Below are positions 12,770-14,672 of a DNA stretch of 14,672 nt, piece by piece. Under the pieces are notes generated by a model. That model saw only the letters and a program-made list of their open reading frames with translations, was not told where the DNA came from and did not search any database. The DNA is from Bacteroidota bacterium (GTDB lineage Bacteria > Bacteroidota > Bacteroidia > Cytophagales > Cyclobacteriaceae): positions 1 through 14,672 of the forward strand of contig JAEWLI010000062.1 in assembly GCA_023393375.1 (NCBI GenBank), given 5' to 3'. The first letter of the stretch is position 1. Each line of letters starts with the position of its first letter. The position numbers and the translations under genes were made by a program.

Positions 12770-14212
12770 ATGGAATTCATAAAAAATTTAGAAGAAGATA
12801 AGATTTTTGGAATTGTTGCCAAAGCAGCGCAGGAATTGGGGTATGAAACCTATGTGGTGGGTGGATTTGTAAGGGATCTTATTCTGGGAAGAAAATCGAA
12901 AGACATAGACTTTGTTTGTGTGGGTAGTGGTGCAGCACTTGCCAAACATGTAGCAGGTGCTATTGACGAGGAAGAAGTAAACCTGACTGTATTCAAGAAT
13001 TTCGGTACTGCAATGATCCGGTTTGGCGAACGGGAGGTTGAATTTGTGGGTGCCAGAAAAGAGTCGTACCGAAGGGAATCCAGAAAACCCATAGTGGAGA
13101 ACGGCACCTTGGAAGACGATCAGAAACGGAGGGATTTTACCATAAATGCACTGGCTATAAGTTTGAACACCTCCAATTATGGAGAACTAATTGATCCATT
13201 TGATGGTGTAAAAGACATGCAGTCTAAAATGATCCGAACACCTTTGGATCCAAACATCACTTTTTCAGATGATCCCTTGCGCATGATGCGGGCTATCAGA
13301 TTTGCATCACAACTAGGGTTTGATATAGAAGCAGAAACTTTCACTTCCATCACTACCAACAAAGAAAGAATTCGAATAGTATCGATGGAGCGGATAACCG
13401 ATGAACTGAATAAGATTATCCTTTCCCCTACTCCCTCTTATGGATTTAAGCTGCTCTACTACTGTGGCTTATTAGAGCTGATTTTTCCTGAACTGGTAGC
13501 CTTAAAAGGTACCGAAACAATCAATAACCAATCACATAAAGATAATTTTTATCACACCTTAAAAGTGTTGGATAATGTGTCGGAAAAATCGGATGATCTT
13601 TGGTTGAGATGGGCAGCTGTATTGCATGATATAGCCAAACCCTTGACTAAGCGGTTTGACAAGAAAGTGGGATGGACATTTCACGGACATGAAGAAAGGG
13701 GGGCAAGAATGACGCCCCAAATTTTCAGAAAATTTAAATTGCCCATGAATGACAAGATGAAGTATGTGCAGAAACTGGTCAGACTACATCTTCGTCCGAT
13801 TTCCTTGGTAAATGATAAAATTACTGATACGGCTGTACGCAGATTGTTATTTGAAGCTGGTGATGCAATAGATGATCTAATGTTACTAGTAAGAGCAGAT
13901 ATTACCAGTCGTGATAACACAAAAGTAAAGCGATTTTTGAGCAACTTTGATAAAGTTGATATAAAGTTTCGTGAAGTAGAGGAAAAAGATAAAATTCGTA
14001 ATTTTCAACCACCTGTTTCCGGAGAAGATATTATGACGACCTTCAATATTAAACCATGCAAAGTCGTTGGTGAAATAAAGGAAGAGATCAAAGAAGCAGT
14101 TTTAGACGGAACCATTAAAAACGAATATACTGAAGCCTATCAATTCATGATGAATGCAGGTACAAAAAGAGGATTGGCTGTTCACGCTGATATTTTAAAG
14201 CATAAAAAGTAA
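12770..14212 (+). CDS. cca: tRNA nucleotidyltransferase/poly(A) polymerase family protein with HD domain
   Basis: A 480-residue class II nucleotidyltransferase. GGFVRD (31-36) and the metal-binding D45-I-D47 form the catalytic head. RRDFTINALAI (from R120) and DPLRMMRAIRFA are the neck motifs that select ATP/CTP and bind the tRNA end. A C-terminal HD domain carries HDIAKPL with H286-D287. CCA-adding enzymes build or repair the tRNA 3' CCA end; the HD domain has phosphatase/phosphodiesterase activity in some members. Poly(A) polymerase activity is the main alternative, and the two are not separable by eye. The ATG at 12770 is used because the promoter places the transcript start after the upstream ATG at 12689 and because MEFIKNLEED matches the expected short N-terminal helix. 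The TPR gene follows by 26 bases. Confidence 0.88.
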   Translation: MEFIKNLEEDKIFGIVAKAAQELGYETYVVGGFVRDLILGRKSKDIDFVCVGSGAALAKHVAGAIDEEEVNLTVFKNFGTAMIRFGEREVEFVGARKESYRRESRKPIVENGTLEDDQKRRDFTINALAISLNTSNYGELIDPFDGVKDMQSKMIRTPLDPNITFSDDPLRMMRAIRFASQLGFDIEAETFTSITTNKERIRIVSMERITDELNKIILSPTPSYGFKLLYYCGLLELIFPELVALKGTETINNQSHKDNFYHTLKVLDNVSEKSDDLWLRWAAVLHDIAKPLTKRFDKKVGWTFHGHEERGARMTPQIFRKFKLPMNDKMKYVQKLVRLHLRPISLVNDKITDTAVRRLLFEAGDAIDDLMLLVRADITSRDNTKVKRFLSNFDKVDIKFREVEEKDKIRNFQPPVSGEDIMTTFNIKPCKVVGEIKEEIKEAVLDGTIKNEYTEAYQFMMNAGTKRGLAVHADILKHKK

Positions 14213-14225
14213 ATTATATAATATT

Positions 14226-14255
14226 GAAACTTAAACATATGAAACTTAAACTTAT
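14226..14255. repeat. 15-bp tandem duplication across a start codon
   Basis: GAAACTTAAACATAT (14226-14240) is followed directly by GAAACTTAAACTTAT (14241-14255), 14 of 15 bases identical. The ATG of the TPR gene spans the junction (14239-14241). An in-frame TTG at 14224 would give MKLKHMKLKL, so the duplication repeats the MKLK start of the signal peptide. Confidence 0.7.
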
Positions 14256-14672
14256 TCTCTGTGGTTTAATCGTGGTTTTGATGGCAAATTTCAATGAAAT
14301 ATTTGCCCAACGTGTAGATACGGTAAAATACCGCGATAATTTAATAGTATATGCCAGGGCACTGAAATACAATGATATGGATGTGGCGAAAAATGCACTG
14401 TACAATTTGATCACTATGAACCCTGGAAACGACTCTTTATTGTTTTCCCTCTCCTATTTGTATTATGAAAACCAGAATTATATTTCCAGTATTCTTGTTT
14501 CCCAGGATGTATTGAGAATTAATCCCAACCACACAGATGCTTTGGAAATTTCTGCTGTCGGTTTTGAAAGTATAGGTGCCAAAGATAAAGCCCTGGATGC
14601 TTATGAATCACTTTACTTAAAGAAAAATGATGTGAATTCACTTTACAAAATGGCATTTTTACAATATGATAT
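14239..14672 (+). CDS. secreted tetratricopeptide-repeat protein, N-terminal part
   Basis: An open frame of 144 codons running off the right edge. The N-terminus is a signal peptide of about 24 residues (MKLKLILCGLIVVL...IFAQ). The mature part is made of helical pairs with TPR spacing: DVAKNALYNLITMNPGN, SILVSQDVLRINPNHTDAL and AKDKALDAYESLY show the small-residue and proline pattern (the N-P after each second helix) of TPR units. TPR proteins are scaffolds for protein contacts, here in the periplasm or envelope; the partner is unknown. It follows cca by 26 bases with no terminator and is probably co-transcribed. The start lies on a 15-base tandem duplication. Confidence 0.75.
   Translation, partial: MKLKLILCGLIVVLMANFNEIFAQRVDTVKYRDNLIVYARALKYNDMDVAKNALYNLITMNPGNDSLLFSLSYLYYENQNYISSILVSQDVLRINPNHTDALEISAVGFESIGAKDKALDAYESLYLKKNDVNSLYKMAFLQYD

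Noticed and set aside
12850..13107. Minus-strand frames inside cca (also 13177-13362 and 13681-13944)
   Set aside because: Shadows of a well-identified coding frame.
1..14672. tRNA, rRNA, CRISPR, insertion sequence, prophage or defence-system signature
   Set aside because: Looked for on both strands; no cloverleaf, array, transposase motif, terminal repeats or known defence domains were seen.

Overview
The window looks like a chromosomal stretch of a Bacteroidota bacterium, probably Cytophagia-like. The evidence is low to moderate G+C, several promoters of the Bacteroidota form TTG-N19/20-TAnnTTTG, starts without Shine-Dalgarno sequences, many short-lipobox lipoproteins, and an 808-residue fused alpha/beta 2-oxoacid dehydrogenase E1. 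I see no tRNA, rRNA, CRISPR array, transposase or phage gene.

Layout. 1-663: the 3' end of cobS overlapping a cobC-like phosphatase gene (late cobalamin synthesis, plus strand). 717-1184: a small lipoprotein (minus). 1370-3980: a conspicuously A+T-rich minus-strand set of three envelope genes. In transcription order these are a lipoprotein-like protein with two DUF3738/STN-like halves, an unknown small lipoprotein, and a secreted TlpA-like thioredoxin. 4025-4062: a strong hairpin terminator. 4198-5697: a secreted esterase with a PA14 domain (minus). 5698-6144: a regulatory region rich in inverted repeats with divergent promoters. 6145-8571: the fused E1 (plus), whose stop codon directly abuts that of a minus-strand lipoprotein gene (8572-9239) that is frameshifted in its signal peptide. 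9299-10291: a LuxE/acyl-protein-synthetase-like protein (plus). 10491-10748: a small membrane protein (minus). 10922-12401: a cold-shock protein downstream of an RhlE-like DEAD-box helicase (minus). 12770-14212: a CCA-adding/poly(A)-polymerase-type nucleotidyltransferase with HD domain (plus), followed by the start of a secreted TPR protein that leaves the window at 14672.

Working together. cobS and cobC act in nucleotide-loop assembly of cobalamin. The helicase and Csp form a plausible RNA-remodelling pair. The 1370-3980 set is the best candidate for an undescribed functional unit: a TlpA-like thioredoxin next to a separate DUF3738/STN-like lipoprotein, with base composition unlike its neighbours. 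Most other genes are single-gene units bounded by clear terminators or divergent promoters.

The most unusual protein-level observation is in the E1. The two residues aligned with the Mg/ThDP ligands Asp and Asn of ordinary E1-alpha appear reciprocally exchanged (N189 and D218). Function calls are from reading motifs; no database search was run.
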